Assembly: GCF_019336435.1 (NCBI RefSeq)
Contig: NZ_JAHWXQ010000001.1
Span: 930,001-994,000 of the forward strand
Source: Pontibacter populi
GTDB taxonomy: Bacteria; Bacteroidota; Bacteroidia; Cytophagales; Hymenobacteraceae
Direction: 5' to 3'
Length of the DNA: 64,000 nt
The first letter of the stretch is position 1; each line of letters starts with the position of its first letter. The translations under genes were made by a program, and so were the position numbers. Shown here one piece after another: positions 45,128-54,346 of the stretch. The notes beneath the pieces are model-generated. The model was not told the DNA's origin and searched no databases. It saw nothing but the letters and a program-made list of their open reading frames with translations.

Positions 45128-45633
45128 AAACCAATTTGCTATTCGATTTTACAGTTGACAAAACAACGAAAACGGTATTCGTAAACAGAGAATTTGCTGC
45201 CGACCGTTCGCTGGTATGGGATGCTTTTACCAAACAGGAAATACTTGACCAGTGGTGGGCTCCAAAACCATGGGAATCAAAAACAAAATCTATGGATTTT
45301 AGAGTTGGCGGACGAAGATTGTATGCCATGGTAAGCCCGGAAGGACAAGAGCATTGGTCAATTCAGGAGTTTACTTCTATCAGCCCAACAACTAATTTCA
45401 AAATGCTGTCTGCTTTTGCTGACAAAGATGAAAACATCAATTCTGAAATGCCAACCTCTGATTGGGACCTGAGTTTTAACGAACAAAACGAAACGACAAC
45501 AGTCAGTATCATTATCAAGCACAAAGCCCTTACTGATTTGGAAAAGATGCTTGAAATGGGCTTCCAGGGAGGATTTACGATGACATTGAATTACCTGGAA
45601 ACCCTGTTGACAACTTTATCACAAAGACAGTAG
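45124..45633 (+). CDS. SRPBCC/AHSA1-domain protein coupled to ArsR regulator
   Basis: The 169-residue Aha1-type protein has [33 protein letters not shown] near the start, [13 protein letters not shown] in the middle and the C-terminal helix [20 protein letters not shown]. It is translationally coupled to the ArsR regulator. Such pairs are frequent and their ligands are generally unknown. Codon use is more AT-rich than in flanking core genes. Confidence 0.9.
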   Translation: MKTNLLFDFTVDKTTKTVFVNREFAADRSLVWDAFTKQEILDQWWAPKPWESKTKSMDFRVGGRRLYAMVSPEGQEHWSIQEFTSISPTTNFKMLSAFADKDENINSEMPTSDWDLSFNEQNETTTVSIIIKHKALTDLEKMLEMGFQGGFTMTLNYLETLLTTLSQRQ

Positions 45634-45799
45634 AAAAAACTGCTTTTAACAACTGCATGGCAATAATGAGGTTACCAGTTCTGCATTCGGCACTGGTAAT
45701 GCGGGTTAACTTTTGCATATTTTCTTATCAGACAGTTTTAAAAACCGCCACAATCGACAAGCAATTTCATAGTAAAAATACTTAATAAAAATCAAACCA

Positions 45800-46381
45800 A
45801 TGAGCCAGAAACCAAATAAGAACAGGTATGTAGCTTTACTGCGCGGTATAAATGTGGGTGGCAAGCATAAAGTGCCAATGGCGGAGCTTAAAACGGTGAT
45901 GGCAAAATTGGGATTCGGGCAAGTAGAAACGCTGCTAAACTCCGGAAACGTTATTTTTGATGCTACGCCTGTTCCGGAAAAAGAATTAGAAACTATAATT
46001 GCCGATAGCCTTGAAAAAGCATTCGGGTTCCCGATACCTGTACTGATACGGGATGCCGGTGTTATAGCAGACCTGCTTCAGAACAATCCTTTTCGGGAAG
46101 TAGAAGTTACCAAAGATACCCGCCTTTACATTTCCTTTCTTAAAGAGGAGCCTGCCACTAACGTAGCCAACGCCTGGGCCACCGCTGACGGAGCTTTCCG
46201 GGTACTGGGGATACGCGACAGAACGATTTGCAGTGTGCTTGACCTTGCTCTTACCCAAACCACCAAAGGCATGGATGAACTGGAACTGCTTTACGGCAAA
46301 AACATGACCACCAGAAACTGGAACACTATAGAACGCATAGCAACTAAAATGGCAACCTTACCGATCTGTCCGGCAACATAA
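45800..46381 (+). CDS. DUF1697 family protein
   Basis: The 193-residue protein matches DUF1697: YVALLRGINVGGKHKVPMAELKTVMAKLGFGQVETLLNSGNVIF at residues 10-53, then VLIRDAGVIADLLQNNPF and the final MTTRNWNTIERIATKM. The function of the family is unknown. It stands alone. Confidence 0.9.
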   Translation: MSQKPNKNRYVALLRGINVGGKHKVPMAELKTVMAKLGFGQVETLLNSGNVIFDATPVPEKELETIIADSLEKAFGFPIPVLIRDAGVIADLLQNNPFREVEVTKDTRLYISFLKEEPATNVANAWATADGAFRVLGIRDRTICSVLDLALTQTTKGMDELELLYGKNMTTRNWNTIERIATKMATLPICPAT

Positions 46382-46398
46382 CCGAAAGCAAACACGGG

Positions 46399-46779
46399 CT
46401 ATACTTTCTTTTTAACATCGGCTGGCTGCGGTAAGCCGGATGGTTGTATAGTTTCAGCTTCTTTCTTAAGCTGCTCGCTAAAAAAGCGTTTGTGTTTCAT
46501 GCCGGCTTCCCGGGCTTCCACTTCAAACTTGTTGTTATAATACCCCACCCGCCACGACTCTTTCAGGTACAGCCACAAAAACCGGAAATAGCCGTGCTCC
46601 TGAAATTGCCTGATATGGCACAGCTCGTGCTCAAACCAGCCTTTATCTTCTAGAAAAGTCTGCCTGTCTACGCCGCTCAGGTGTATGCTTTTGCCAAGTA
46701 CCATAGCCACGTTCCGGCTCTTTAAAACCATGCGGGCAATACGCGCAAAAGGCGATCGTTCTACTATTTTATAGTTCAT
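46399..46779 (-). CDS. Putative HExxH metalloprotease-like protein
   Basis: The 126-residue protein has a conserved HELCHIRQFQEHG segment (His51, Glu52, His55), the HExxH zinc motif followed by a glutamine-rich stretch as in DUF4157-type domains. The rest is KESWRVGYYNNKFEVEAREAG and a charged tail. The small size and lack of an evident third ligand make catalysis uncertain. It converges with the DUF1697 gene. Confidence 0.6.
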   Translation of the reverse strand: MNYKIVERSPFARIARMVLKSRNVAMVLGKSIHLSGVDRQTFLEDKGWFEHELCHIRQFQEHGYFRFLWLYLKESWRVGYYNNKFEVEAREAGMKHKRFFSEQLKKEAETIQPSGLPQPADVKKKV

Positions 46780-46905
46780 TTTCAGACAATCAGATTTATA
46801 ACTTTTATGCTTTACTGTTAAACTATAATAACACTCTAAAGAGTAAACGGTATCTAAGCATGGGTGAATGCATCTTATTTACAGGCGGATACGCAACACC
46901 ACTCA

Positions 46906-46938
46906 TTTGCCTGTTAAAAATTTTGCACTTATCTTTGC
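46906..46938 (+). promoter_or_regulatory. Bacteroidetes-type promoter upstream of the NlpC/P60 gene
   Basis: TTTG (46906-46909), 20-base spacer, TATCTTTGC (46930-46938). The coding start is 120 bases downstream, leaving a leader of about 110 bases. Confidence 0.6.
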
Positions 46939-47057
46939 CCGAAGCAGCATTAAACAAAATACCATTTTATTGTTTAAACCAATTTTGGTGCAAAAAGCTG
47001 CTTAAATAAGGTGAAACTGTTTACCCGCACTAAGTGGGAGCTAACTAGCCAAACCCT

Positions 47058-47690
47058 ATGAAAAAAACCATCATACTAAGTATACTGGCGACTTTATCGC
47101 TTGTTCTGTCATACTTCTACGAAGTTACGCCCGCTGAGTCGGCGGACCTGCCTGCACCGATTGCAACTATAACGCCTTACGCCATTAATTCCGGCGAAGA
47201 CCTGACCAATGCCCTGCTCCTGAAAGCGCCCCTGGTAACACTGCCGGAGCCTGAGCCAAAGCCAGAACCTGAATCGGAGGCATTTTACTCTAAAAAGCTG
47301 CGCATGCAGTTTGCCACAAGCAAAAACAAAGACCTGATACAAACGGTGGCCGGCTGGCTCGGCACTCCTTATAGTTATGGACGAGGTTCTAAAAATGGCA
47401 CAGACTGTTCCGGTTTCGTAACCAGCATTTACCGGGATGTATATGGCATTAAGTTAAGCCGCAGTTCGCAGTCTATGTACCAGGATGTGAAACGTGTAAA
47501 AAAGGACAACCTGCGTACAGGAGACCTTGTTTTCTTTAAGCGCGGACCAAAGCAGCCGATCTTCCATGTGGGCATCTACCTTAAGAATGGCAAATTCATA
47601 CATTCTGCTACAAGTGGTGGTGTAATGGTAAGCTCGCTTCAGGAGCCTTTCTACCGGAAGAACTACTACGCCGGCGGCCGCGTAAATTAA
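47058..47690 (+). CDS. NlpC/P60-family peptidoglycan endopeptidase
   Basis: The protein has 210 residues: an N-terminal hydrophobic signal or anchor, a proline/glutamate-rich linker (PEPEPKPEPESE), then a C40 peptidase domain with catalytic Cys117 (TDCSGF), His170 (FHVGIYL) and a third polar residue near His182 (FIHSAT). It cleaves stem peptides of peptidoglycan in the periplasm. A weak hairpin follows the stop. Confidence 0.93.
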   Translation: MKKTIILSILATLSLVLSYFYEVTPAESADLPAPIATITPYAINSGEDLTNALLLKAPLVTLPEPEPKPEPESEAFYSKKLRMQFATSKNKDLIQTVAGWLGTPYSYGRGSKNGTDCSGFVTSIYRDVYGIKLSRSSQSMYQDVKRVKKDNLRTGDLVFFKRGPKQPIFHVGIYLKNGKFIHSATSGGVMVSSLQEPFYRKNYYAGGRVN

Positions 47691-47711
47691 ACAGCCTAAA
47701 CTATAGTTTAT

Positions 47712-47742
47712 AAGCCTTGCAGCTACCTGCGGGGCTTTTTTA
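47712..47742 (+). terminator. Terminator after the NlpC/P60 gene
   Basis: AAGCCTTGCAG pairs with CTGCGGGGCTT (with mismatched bulges) and is followed by a T run. Confidence 0.6.
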
Positions 47743-47878
47743 TTTACTATAGGTACAACAATTTTATATGCGGCAAGTATAGGAAGGTTAGCATTACTTT
47801 AACCAACTTTGCACCCGCAAAAGCAGCAACTACAAACCAATAAATCAGTAACACAAACAGGCATTACAACTATAAACT

Positions 47879-48421
47879 ATGGATAACCAGGCACCCGACG
47901 GCAAAAACATATCCCAAAGCTCGATCTTTAAAACCCTGCTGGCAAAAGCCGAAAAATACCTGAAGCACCCCGCAGAAGTAACCAAGCTACTGAACGAGGC
48001 TTTTAAGAAAGCTACGGCTAAGAAAAGCGTTGGCACCCTGGCCGCCGAAGCCTGGGAAAACCTGCAGCTGCTGTCGCGCATGATAAAAGCAGCCGTGGCC
48101 GGCGATTACAAAGGCATACCTACTACAACACTGGTAGGTGGCGTGGCAGTTATTCTTTACTTTATTATGCCTATTGATATTATACCGGACTTTATACCGG
48201 TAATTGGTTTGCTGGATGATGCCAGCCTGCTGGCCTGGTTCATGACAACTATAAAAACAGAGCTCGACCGCTTTAAGGAATGGGATATTTTACACCAGGA
48301 GCAGCAGCGGCAGGCAGCTCATAACAGCGCACCCCATAACGCCGACAGCTCTTTTGGCACCCCAAAATACAGCGACCGCTCCGGCGATAACGTAGAAGTA
48401 GAGAGGCATACTGAATTGTAA
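47879..48421 (+). CDS. YkvA-family (DUF1232) membrane protein
   Basis: The protein has 180 residues. The DUF1232 core VAVILYFIMPIDIIPDFIPVIGLLDDASLLAWFM sits near residues 90-123, with an amphipathic N-terminal half (ALLAKAEKYLKHPAEVTKLL) and a polar tail. The family is membrane-associated with unknown function. A short hydrophilic protein gene follows after 19 bases. Confidence 0.88.
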   Translation: MDNQAPDGKNISQSSIFKTLLAKAEKYLKHPAEVTKLLNEAFKKATAKKSVGTLAAEAWENLQLLSRMIKAAVAGDYKGIPTTTLVGGVAVILYFIMPIDIIPDFIPVIGLLDDASLLAWFMTTIKTELDRFKEWDILHQEQQRQAAHNSAPHNADSSFGTPKYSDRSGDNVEVERHTEL

Positions 48422-48440
48422 TTCTTAAACTACTATACCT

Positions 48441-48626
48441 ATGAAACCAGATAACAAAAACCAGAACCAGGAAAATAAGGCAACCAACAAGCAGGAAAAA
48501 GATCCTGAAGTTGCCGGAACAGGCAAAGCGAACAAAGAACCGACGCTACGTTCTTATACCACCGACAGTAGTCGTTCGCACGAAAGCCGCCACGACGATA
48601 TGGCAACAGGTGGCAACATCCGTTAA
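48441..48626 (+). CDS. Small hydrophilic protein of unknown function
   Basis: The 61-residue protein is made of Asn, Lys, Gln, Glu, Ser and Thr with no hydrophobic core (KPDNKNQNQENKATNKQEK...), so it is probably disordered. It lies between the YkvA gene and a good terminator in the same direction, which supports expression. I do not recognise a family. Confidence 0.6.
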   Translation: MKPDNKNQNQENKATNKQEKDPEVAGTGKANKEPTLRSYTTDSSRSHESRHDDMATGGNIR

Positions 48627-48646
48627 TTATAAGTAAATTTTAAAGT

Positions 48647-48677
48647 AGCCTGCCACTTAAAACCGGCAGGCTTTTTT
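48647..48677 (+). terminator. Terminator after the small hydrophilic gene
   Basis: AGCCTGCC (48647-48654) pairs with GGCAGGCT (48665-48672), followed by TTTTT. Confidence 0.8.
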
Positions 48678-48875
48678 GTGCTTTTACAAGCTCGGACGGC
48701 GGCTTTTATACTTGTAATAACTATAGATTTGAGGACGCCAAACCCTTAGAATATAGTACAATTCAAATACACATATTTAAATAAAAAGAGAAAAAAGACC
48801 GCTATATATTGGATTGCTAAGGCAATATTTATCTATATTTGATCGAAAGATTTTGTATTTTAACTTTTAGCCAAG

Positions 48876-49616
48876 GTGCCTACAACTTTTTTAAAACTCT
48901 CATCTGTCAATGTTCACATCGACGGCATCGGGAAAGTCTTGATAGAGCGCAGCGATAAAGCCAAGCGCATCAGTATTAGCGTGAGGCCTCTGAAAGGTAT
49001 CAGAGTAGCCGTGCCTCCCCATATCAGCTTCGATAAAGCCGAACAGCTTATCTATACCAAAGCCGACTGGATAAAGGAGCACCAAACCCGCATGCAGGAG
49101 CAGGAAACAAAGGTCACCACTTATGATCCAGATACGGAGTTTAAGACCAGGTTCCATACGCTCCGGTTGCTTACTCATGCTCAGTATAACATGCGTTGCG
49201 TGATAGAAGGTGGCTACATAAATGTATTTTACCCTGCCTTTAAAGATGCCAGCGAACCTGAAGTACAGAAGTTTATCCGCAAATCGATAGAAGAGACATA
49301 TCGCAAGGAGGCAAAAGAATATCTGCCACAACGGGTTGCTTTTTTTGCTGAGCGCTTTGGGTTTGAGTACCAGACAGTATTTATCAAAAATGCGAAAAGC
49401 CGTTGGGGAAGTTGCTCTCACACCAACAACATCAACCTGAACCTGCACCTGATGCGCCTGCCTGACGCCCTCTGCGACTACGTGATCCTGCATGAACTGG
49501 CACACACGGTAGAAAAGAACCACGGCCCCCGCTTCTGGAAATTGCTGGATAAAGTTTGCGGCAACTCCAAAGCCCTGGATAAAAAGCTGAAAGATTACCG
49601 TATCTCCATTTTCTAA
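48876..49616 (+). CDS. YgjP-type metallopeptidase (DUF45/M48-like)
   Basis: The 246-residue protein has the zinc motif HELAHT (His206, Glu207, His210) followed by NHGPRFW with the third histidine ligand. Upstream lies KSRWGSCSHTNNINLNLHLMRLP, the hallmark of the YgjP/DUF45 family, which is often linked to restriction systems though none is seen here. The start is GTG at 48876. A hairpin terminator (CCCTTGCC/GGCAAGGG, 49665-49699) follows. Confidence 0.9.
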   Translation: MPTTFLKLSSVNVHIDGIGKVLIERSDKAKRISISVRPLKGIRVAVPPHISFDKAEQLIYTKADWIKEHQTRMQEQETKVTTYDPDTEFKTRFHTLRLLTHAQYNMRCVIEGGYINVFYPAFKDASEPEVQKFIRKSIEETYRKEAKEYLPQRVAFFAERFGFEYQTVFIKNAKSRWGSCSHTNNINLNLHLMRLPDALCDYVILHELAHTVEKNHGPRFWKLLDKVCGNSKALDKKLKDYRISIF

Positions 49617-49661
49617 GCACCGCTATTGATTATACTGCTACTATAGTAAAACCTGTATAAA

Positions 49662-49708
49662 GCTCCCTTGCCTGCCGTGTCTTCATTGGTGGGCAAGGGC
49701 GTTTTTTA
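49662..49708 (+). terminator. Terminator after the YgjP-type peptidase gene
   Basis: CCCTTGCC (49665-49672) pairs with GGCAAGGG (49692-49699), followed by CGTTTTTTA. Confidence 0.7.
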
Positions 49709-49744
49709 TTTAGGTTGGGATTTTGTGATAGTTACTCCCTCTCC

Positions 49745-49816
49745 GCTGGCGCGGGTTTGCAACCCGTGTCTAACTATGGTGTTGAGTATCCTGACTCAAC
49801 TGGCCCGGCAGGGACA
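49745..49816 (+). repeat. Left terminal inverted repeat of copy C
   Basis: It starts GCTGGCGCG and ends ACTCAACTGGCCCGGCAG-GGACA. The inverted partner is at 50471-50543. The outer 9 bases and inner 23 bases match exactly; the middle differs. Confidence 0.7.
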
Positions 49817-50470
49817 GGCAAAAGTAGTAACGCTGGTTATAGTTCTATTGGTGCCATGGTCCAACCACCCCCAACCCCTCCTTGTCTAAGGCGGGGAGCT
49901 CTTACGGCCTTTGCTACAGTTCATCTTATAGTTTCATCGTTGGTGTTTTAACCCACCCCTACCCCTCCCGAGAGGGGAATTTCGGCTGTCGCCATTGTTC
50001 GTGGCTATAGTTCTATAGTTACCGTTTGTCATCCCCCTCACCCCTTCAAAGGGGGACTTCTCTGCTACTACCTCTCAACTGTCATTTCGACGAAAGGAGA
50101 AATCTGAGTTTTCTATAGTCACAGTCCACAATCAGGACAGGTTTACCTGTCCCTTTGGAATTATAATCCCGATAAATTTCGAAGCGAGCAGGTTCAAACT
50201 ATAGACAAACTATGGCTAGTCGAAACTTCTCAGTCTTTGGGTTGAGCGCCTTTGATTTGTTGCGGTGGCGCAGCCAACCCGAGCAGAGCGAGGGTAGCAA
50301 GAAAGCAGCAGCGCGATGCCCGAAGACGAGGCCTCCCGGCCGTGAGGGCACCAAAGTCAACTATAGAACAGTAGATATGTAGAGCTCCCAGGATTATAGG
50401 TAACTATGGAAGGAAAGGCTTGGTTCGAATAGTAAGTATATTCAACTATAGGCAAAGCTGTTGGTGAGTT

Positions 50471-50543
50471 TGTCCCTGCCGGGCCAGTTGAGTCAGTAGA
50501 CTCAACTTCATCACAAGTCACGAGCGAGGCCGCTCGCGCCAGC
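50471..50543 (-). repeat. Right terminal inverted repeat of copy C
   Basis: The reverse complement starts GCTGGCGCG and ends ACTCAACTGGCCCGGCAG-GGACA, as the left end does. The middle has a different hairpin (GAGCGGCCTCGCTC). Confidence 0.7.
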
Positions 50544-50593
50544 ATCGGGATACACGAAATGACAAAGAGGGGAAACTATAGCAAAGGGAAGGC

Positions 50594-50639
50594 TTTAAAC
50601 TAAAAAAGGCGGGATTGCTCCCGCCTTTTTTAGTTTAAA
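50594..50639 (-). terminator. Bidirectional terminator of the efflux operon
   Basis: A perfect 21-base stem (50594-50614 with 50619-50639; core AAAAAAGGCGGGA/TCCCGCCTTTTTT) has a 4-base loop. It lies 12 bases after the last gene of the minus-strand operon. Confidence 0.85.
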
Positions 50640-50650
50640 ATGTAAAACTG

Positions 50651-50905
50651 TTACGCCGCTACCAGGTCCGAATGATCGGCCACATAGGTTACAAAATCAC
50701 CAACCGTGTTAATCGGAACTTCATCCGGAATAACGATGTGGTATTTCTTCTCCAGGGCAAGTATAATATCAACTACATCCAGCGTGTCGAAACCAAGCTT
50801 TTGCTCTAAACTAACATCAGTTTTCAGGCGGGATGGCTTTACTTTTTTTGTTCTGCTAATGATGCGGATAACCTCCTGCTCAATAGCTTTATCTATTGTA
50901 CTCAT
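50651..50905 (-). CDS. Acyl-carrier-protein-like protein with Thr at the pantetheine site
   Basis: The 84-residue four-helix ACP fold: MSTIDKAIEQEVIRIISR (helix 1), SLEQKLGFDTLDVVDIILALEKKYHIVIPDE (helices 2-3). In an active ACP the motif is DSLD with serine carrying 4'-phosphopantetheine; here it is DTLD with Thr41 (codon ACG). The rest of the helix II recognition region (LDVVDIILALE) is intact. It starts 8 bases after the RND pump gene and is the last gene of the tetR-tolC-hlyD-RND operon. A catalytic fatty-acid ACP is therefore unlikely; a binding partner of the pump or a divergent carrier is possible. Confidence 0.85.
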   Translation of the reverse strand: MSTIDKAIEQEVIRIISRTKKVKPSRLKTDVSLEQKLGFDTLDVVDIILALEKKYHIVIPDEVPINTVGDFVTYVADHSDLVAA

Positions 50906-50913
50906 GGATACTA

Positions 50914-53900
50914 TTAATATGTGTATTCTCTAACTTTACCATTCACAGGCAATTCGTCCTGCTTTATCTTCAGGGCTGCGGCGCGTTTCTTTTTGCCAAT
51001 CAGCCTGTCTTTTAATTTCTCGTTCAGTAAATACATGACCGGTACTATAAGCAGCGTCACGATCGTCGCAAATCCCAGGCCAAAAATGATGGTCCAGGCA
51101 AGCGGGCCCCAGAAAGCTGCACTTTCACCACCCATAAAAAAGTTCGGTTTGAACTCCGTAAACAGGGTATAGAAGTTAAGGTTAATACCCAACGCCAGCG
51201 GCACCAGACCCAGTATAGTTGCCGTGGCCGTAAGCAGCACCGGATTAAGGCGCGTTTTACCAGCTTCCACTATCGCTTCCTTCAGTTCCTTGCCTTCTTC
51301 CAGCAACAGGTCTGTAAACTCAACTATAAGTATACCGTTCTTCACCACTATACCAGCAAGTGCCACTATACCCACACCCGTCATCACAATAGACGCATCC
51401 ATTTTAAAGATCGAGAAGCCCAACAGCACCCCGATAATGGAGAACAGCACTTCTGAAAGAATAATAAATGGTTTGGATACCGAGTTGAACTGTGTTACCA
51501 GGATCAGGAAGATGATAAAGAAAGCAGCTATAAGGGCCATGAACAGAAACTGACCTGTTTCCTGCTGCTCCTCCTGCTGGCCGCCCATGCGTACTTCGTA
51601 ACCTTCCGGCGTCTGGAAATTCTGCAATGACTGCTCTATCTGTTGCACCACTTCGTTGGCATTGTACCCAGCCAGTACATTCGACTCCAAAGTTACAACA
51701 CGTTTCAGGTTTTTTCGCTTAATACCGCCATAAGTTGTACCATATTCTATAGTTGCTACTGATGATAGCGGAATCTGGCGCACCTGCCCTGAGTTCATGT
51801 CACGGAATGTGATGCGGGAATCCAGTAGAGCATCTATGTTTTTGCGGTAAGGCTCCGCATAGCGCACCTGTATCGGATATTCATCCTCGTCTAGCTTAAA
51901 CTTAGAAGCTTCTCTGCCGAAAATAGCTGTTCTTATCTCCTGTCCTATCTGGGCCGTACTAATGCCCTCACGGTTGGCGCGCTCCCGGTTAATGTTGATC
52001 ACAATTTCGGGCTTGCTGTCTTCCAGGTCCGACTTCAGGCCTTCAATCCCTTCAATCTGCTGGTTGGAGATGAACTGTTCCACATTTTTAGACAGCGCAA
52101 TTAAATCCGGAAACTCTTCGCCGGAGATTTCGATACTGATCGGTTTACCAACCGGCGGGCCGTTCTGCTCTTTATCCACGGTTATCTCCGCGCCAGGTAT
52201 GCCTTTCACAGCTTCCCTGATCTCACTCAGATATTCCGAAGAAGTTTTATTGCCTGTGCGGTTCATAAACTCTACAAAAGCTACCGTTACTTTTCCTTTA
52301 TGTGATTGCGCAGTGGTGCTTCGGTCGTTCTGGTCGCCGGCGCCAATCGCCACGTTCGAAATAACCGACTCCACATCGGGATTGTTTTCGCCAATCACCT
52401 TATAAATTCGCTTCTCCACTACCTGCGTTACCGAGTCTGTTACAAACTGGTCGGTACCCACCGGCATCTGGATATAAGCATACACAAAGTTCGGGTCGCT
52501 GTCGGGGAAGAAAACCACCTTAGGCGAGCGCACCGCTACCAGCACTATAGAAAGTATCAGCAAACCGAAGATGCCTGCAAATACCCCAACCGGTCTCCAG
52601 CCTGCCAGCATCCAGCGTAGTAATCTTTCGTAGCCAGCCATAAACCTAGGCAGTGTGTTGTTCTGGAATTTGTTGATCAGCCCGGTGAAAACAAAGCGGT
52701 TCAGCACTACCAGAATTACGCCCAGCATGATCAGGTTAGCCGTACCGAACGAGCCTACGATGTAGAAAACAACAGCTATTGCTACAATCACTCCTATGAT
52801 GATCAGGAAGCGTTTGTTTTGTTTGGCTGTAGGGGCTGCGTTATCCTTCTTCATAAAGGATGCGGCAAACACCGGGTTGATGATGAAAGCCACCAGCAAC
52901 GATGCCATCAGGGTTACGATGAGCGTAAGTGGCAGGTAAAACATGAACTCCCCAACTATACCCGGCCAGAAGAGCAGCGGCAGAAAAGGAGCTATAGTTG
53001 TAAGCGTGCCCGCCAGCACCGGAACAAACACTTCGCCGGCAGCCACTTTCGCCGCTTTAGCTATAGGTAGGTTAGAATTATGGAAGATACGGTGCGTGTT
53101 CTCGATTACCACAATAGCATCGTCCACTACTATACCCAGGGCAAGCAGGAAGGCAAACAGCACGATCATGTTCAGCGATACGCCTGTGGAATCGAACAGC
53201 AGGAAGGCCACGAACATGGAGATAGGCACCGACAAGCCCACAAAAATGGCGTTGGTGGTACCCATAAAGAACATCAGGATGATGGTTACCAGCACAAACC
53301 CGATGATAATAGTATTGATCAGGTCGTTCAGGGTATGCTTGGTTTGGGTGGCCTGCTCGCCTGTTACGGTTACTTTCAGGTCCGATGGCAGCACTGTGCC
53401 TTCCATCTCGCTCAGCAGGTCATCGATCTTGTTTGATGCTTCGATCAGGTTTTCGCCGCTGCGTTTGATCACGTTCAGGGTGATAACAGGCGCATTGTCC
53501 AGGCGGGCAAAGCTTTCCTGCTCTTCAAAACCCTCTCTTACAGCAGCAATTTCCTTTAACTGAATGTTGGCACCCGGCACCGATTTTATCACAATATCAC
53601 CGATCTTGTTCGGGTCTACATACTGGCCTACCACGCGCACCGATCGTTTCATTTCGCCCACCGTTACATTGCCGCCCGAGAGCGTCATGTTTTCCATGGC
53701 AATGGCATTGGCGATATCGTTGAAGGTAACTTTGGCGGCCTGCATTTTATACATATCCACATCTACCTGCACTTCCTTGTCCAGGGCGCCGGCCATGTCT
53801 ACGCGGGTTATCTCGCTCAGCGACTCGATGCGGTCCTGTATGTCTTCGGCATAGTTCTTCAGCTGGTCCAAACTATAGTTACCCGACACATTTACCTGCA

Positions 53901-54327
53901 TAATCGGAAACTCCGAGAAGTTGATATCCTGCACGCTTGGCTCCTGGTCCAGGTCGGTAGGCAGGTCAGAGCGCGCTTTGTCCACTGCATCCTTTACCTG
54001 CTGCTTTGCTTCCGACACATCCACATCGGTGTTAAACTCCACCACAACCATCGAGAAATCCTGGATGGAATTGGATGTGATCTTTTTAACCCCGGAGATA
54101 GATTTTATTTCCTTCTCGATGGGCCTTGTAACCAGGTTTTCCATATCCGTGGGCGATGTGCCGGGGTAAATGGTACCCACAAACACGGTCGGGATCACGA
54201 TGTCGGGAAAGTTCTCTTTCTGGATGTTGATGTAGGAAAAGATACCCCAGATCGAGAGGATCAGCGTGATGATGTAAATACTGGTTTTATTATTGACAGC
54301 CCAACTAGTTGGTTTGAACTCTTTCAT
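50914..54327 (-). CDS. RND efflux transporter permease (HAE1-like)
   Basis: The 1137-residue inner-membrane pump has the typical two halves: TM1 (TSIYIITLILSIWGIFSYI), a porter domain, proton-relay TM4 with LGIVVDDAIVVIENTHRIF, and TM10-11 with GVGIVALAGIVVKNGILIVEF. It is longer than AcrB (about 1050) because two extra hydrophobic segments (FLIIIGVIVAIAVVFYIVG and LIMLGVILVVLNRFVF) are inserted between the halves. It exports drugs or lipids by proton antiport with the adjacent HlyD-type adaptor and TolC-type channel. An ACP-like gene follows. Confidence 0.94.
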   Translation of the reverse strand: MKEFKPTSWAVNNKTSIYIITLILSIWGIFSYINIQKENFPDIVIPTVFVGTIYPGTSPTDMENLVTRPIEKEIKSISGVKKITSNSIQDFSMVVVEFNTDVDVSEAKQQVKDAVDKARSDLPTDLDQEPSVQDINFSEFPIMQVNVSGNYSLDQLKNYAEDIQDRIESLSEITRVDMAGALDKEVQVDVDMYKMQAAKVTFNDIANAIAMENMTLSGGNVTVGEMKRSVRVVGQYVDPNKIGDIVIKSVPGANIQLKEIAAVREGFEEQESFARLDNAPVITLNVIKRSGENLIEASNKIDDLLSEMEGTVLPSDLKVTVTGEQATQTKHTLNDLINTIIIGFVLVTIILMFFMGTTNAIFVGLSVPISMFVAFLLFDSTGVSLNMIVLFAFLLALGIVVDDAIVVIENTHRIFHNSNLPIAKAAKVAAGEVFVPVLAGTLTTIAPFLPLLFWPGIVGEFMFYLPLTLIVTLMASLLVAFIINPVFAASFMKKDNAAPTAKQNKRFLIIIGVIVAIAVVFYIVGSFGTANLIMLGVILVVLNRFVFTGLINKFQNNTLPRFMAGYERLLRWMLAGWRPVGVFAGIFGLLILSIVLVAVRSPKVVFFPDSDPNFVYAYIQMPVGTDQFVTDSVTQVVEKRIYKVIGENNPDVESVISNVAIGAGDQNDRSTTAQSHKGKVTVAFVEFMNRTGNKTSSEYLSEIREAVKGIPGAEITVDKEQNGPPVGKPISIEISGEEFPDLIALSKNVEQFISNQQIEGIEGLKSDLEDSKPEIVININRERANREGISTAQIGQEIRTAIFGREASKFKLDEDEYPIQVRYAEPYRKNIDALLDSRITFRDMNSGQVRQIPLSSVATIEYGTTYGGIKRKNLKRVVTLESNVLAGYNANEVVQQIEQSLQNFQTPEGYEVRMGGQQEEQQETGQFLFMALIAAFFIIFLILVTQFNSVSKPFIILSEVLFSIIGVLLGFSIFKMDASIVMTGVGIVALAGIVVKNGILIVEFTDLLLEEGKELKEAIVEAGKTRLNPVLLTATATILGLVPLALGINLNFYTLFTEFKPNFFMGGESAAFWGPLAWTIIFGLGFATIVTLLIVPVMYLLNEKLKDRLIGKKKRAAALKIKQDELPVNGKVREYTY

Positions 54328-54346
54328 AGTTTTAGGAATGTAGGGT

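Larger units (their letters stand above)
49745..50543 (+). repeat. Modular dispersed repeat, copy C, with inverted ends
   Basis: The gene-free gap between convergent genes contains the full module series: GCGGGTTTGCAACCCGTG and GGCCCGGCAGGGACA (49745-49816), CCACCCCCAACCCC...GGCGGGGAGC (about 49863-49900), CCCCTCCCGAGAGGGG (49948-49984), CCCCCT...AAGGGGG (about 50031-50056), AGGACAGGTTTACCTGTCC (about 50133-50151), and conserved core (50231-50356). It is closed at 50471-50543 by an inverted copy of the first module pair. A TGTCATTTCGACGAAAGGAG segment at 50090-50110 is an inverted version of the CGAAATGACA end module of the other copies. Confidence 0.8.

Noticed and set aside
49668..49951. 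Two overlapping plus-strand open frames (49668-49889 and 49715-49951).
   Set aside because: They run through the terminator and repeat modules of copy C and have no recognisable domain or conserved counterpart in the other copies.
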